DNA of 43,516 nt from Oscillospiraceae bacterium. GTDB lineage: Bacteria > Bacillota > Clostridia > Oscillospirales > UBA929. The stretch covers positions 1 through 43,516 of the forward strand of contig JAIRWH010000019.1 in NCBI GenBank assembly GCA_031253545.1, written 5' to 3'. The notes under the pieces are model-generated. The model did not search any database. It was given only the letters and a program-made list of their open reading frames with translations, and was not told the DNA's origin. The position numbers and the translations under genes are program-made. Below, in pieces: positions 43,353 to 43,516 of this stretch (the stretch's first letter is position 1; every line of letters begins with the position of its first letter).

Positions 43353-43516
43353 TCAGTCGCCGAGCGCGTAGATGTGCGGCGGCGTTTCGCCGTGCGGAAG
43401 CTGCGGCGCGGTTGCTCGCCGCGTCAGGCGCAGCAGGCCTTTGTCGTAGTCTATCTCGCGGTTGAAGTATTTGAGTATGTCGCAGCCGAGTAGGTTACGC
43501 AGGTTTACGCCGAGGC
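43353..43516 (-). CDS. Retropepsin-like aspartic protease, C-terminal end (partial)
   Basis: Not in the ORF track because the start is outside. The minus strand reads LGVNLRNLLGCDILKYFNREIDYDKGLLRL...PHIYALGD-stop. The pattern LLGxDxLxxFxxxxDxxxxxLxL is the C-terminal part of clan AA (retropepsin-like) bacterial proteins. The catalytic Asp-Thr/Ser-Gly lies beyond the window. It ends 77 nt before hisD. Family assignment is from this short match only. Confidence 0.55.
   Translation of the reverse strand, partial: LGVNLRNLLGCDILKYFNREIDYDKGLLRLTRRATAPQLPHGETPPHIYALGD

Overview
The window looks like a chromosomal segment of a high-GC, anaerobic-type Clostridia (Firmicutes). The basis is gene content: a GatCAB amidotransferase, LL-diaminopimelate aminotransferase (DapL), a type III glutamine synthetase, an IspH-ribosomal protein S1 fusion, class II aldolase, an orphan corrinoid protein, and a CIRCE/HrcA site before hsp20. 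Promoters resemble sigma-A type and Shine-Dalgarno sequences are strong. The taxon is inferred from this; no rRNA gene is present.

Left edge (1-2505): an accessory, locally AT-richer stretch. It holds the 3' part of a membrane-anchored Ser/Pro-repeat protein, a secreted protein whose 3' end looks damaged, a tRNA-Lys(CTT) on the minus strand, a frameshifted tyrosine-integrase remnant and scraps of other genes. This is the most obvious scar of mobile DNA here.

2523-14371 is a plus-strand core block. It contains pyrG-dapL, then a nitrogen-assimilation pair (Amt fused to a P-II domain, followed by glnN) behind a promoter, a palindrome and an intrinsic-terminator hairpin, then aspS and gatCAB. 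A large inverted repeat follows gatB. Next come a secreted, membrane-anchored GH10 xylanase, a CorA-type transporter and a small XRE regulator.

18114-22587 (minus) carries fba with a corrinoid protein gene, trpB2 with a sugar-nucleotidyltransferase-like gene, and an HxlR regulator divergent from a Cu(+)-type P1B ATPase (plus). The 33067-24998 block (minus) is one tightly coupled eight-gene run: CPBP protease, BaiN/HI0933 flavoprotein, cmk, plsC, ispH-rpsA, natA, natB and a P-loop ATPase. Every junction overlaps or abuts.

33068-39076 holds a membrane-bound XRE regulator, the ahcY-metK pair of the S-adenosylmethionine cycle (minus), an HrcA-controlled hsp20, a probable 52-residue minus-strand gene missing from the ORF track, and a coiled-coil/PD-(D/E)XK-like protein built on tandem DNA repeats. 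39098-43276 is a histidine operon, hisD-C-B-A-I-E (minus), with no hisH or hisF between its overlapping genes. The right edge carries the 3' end of a retropepsin-like gene, also absent from the ORF track.

No CRISPR array, rRNA or intact mobile element was found. I did not find an obviously new defence or biosynthetic system. The most promising unusual items are the attenuator-like leader of the Amt-PII/glnN operon, the HxlR-CopA control region, the post-gatB inverted repeat, the missing hisH/hisF, and the coiled-coil nuclease-like protein.
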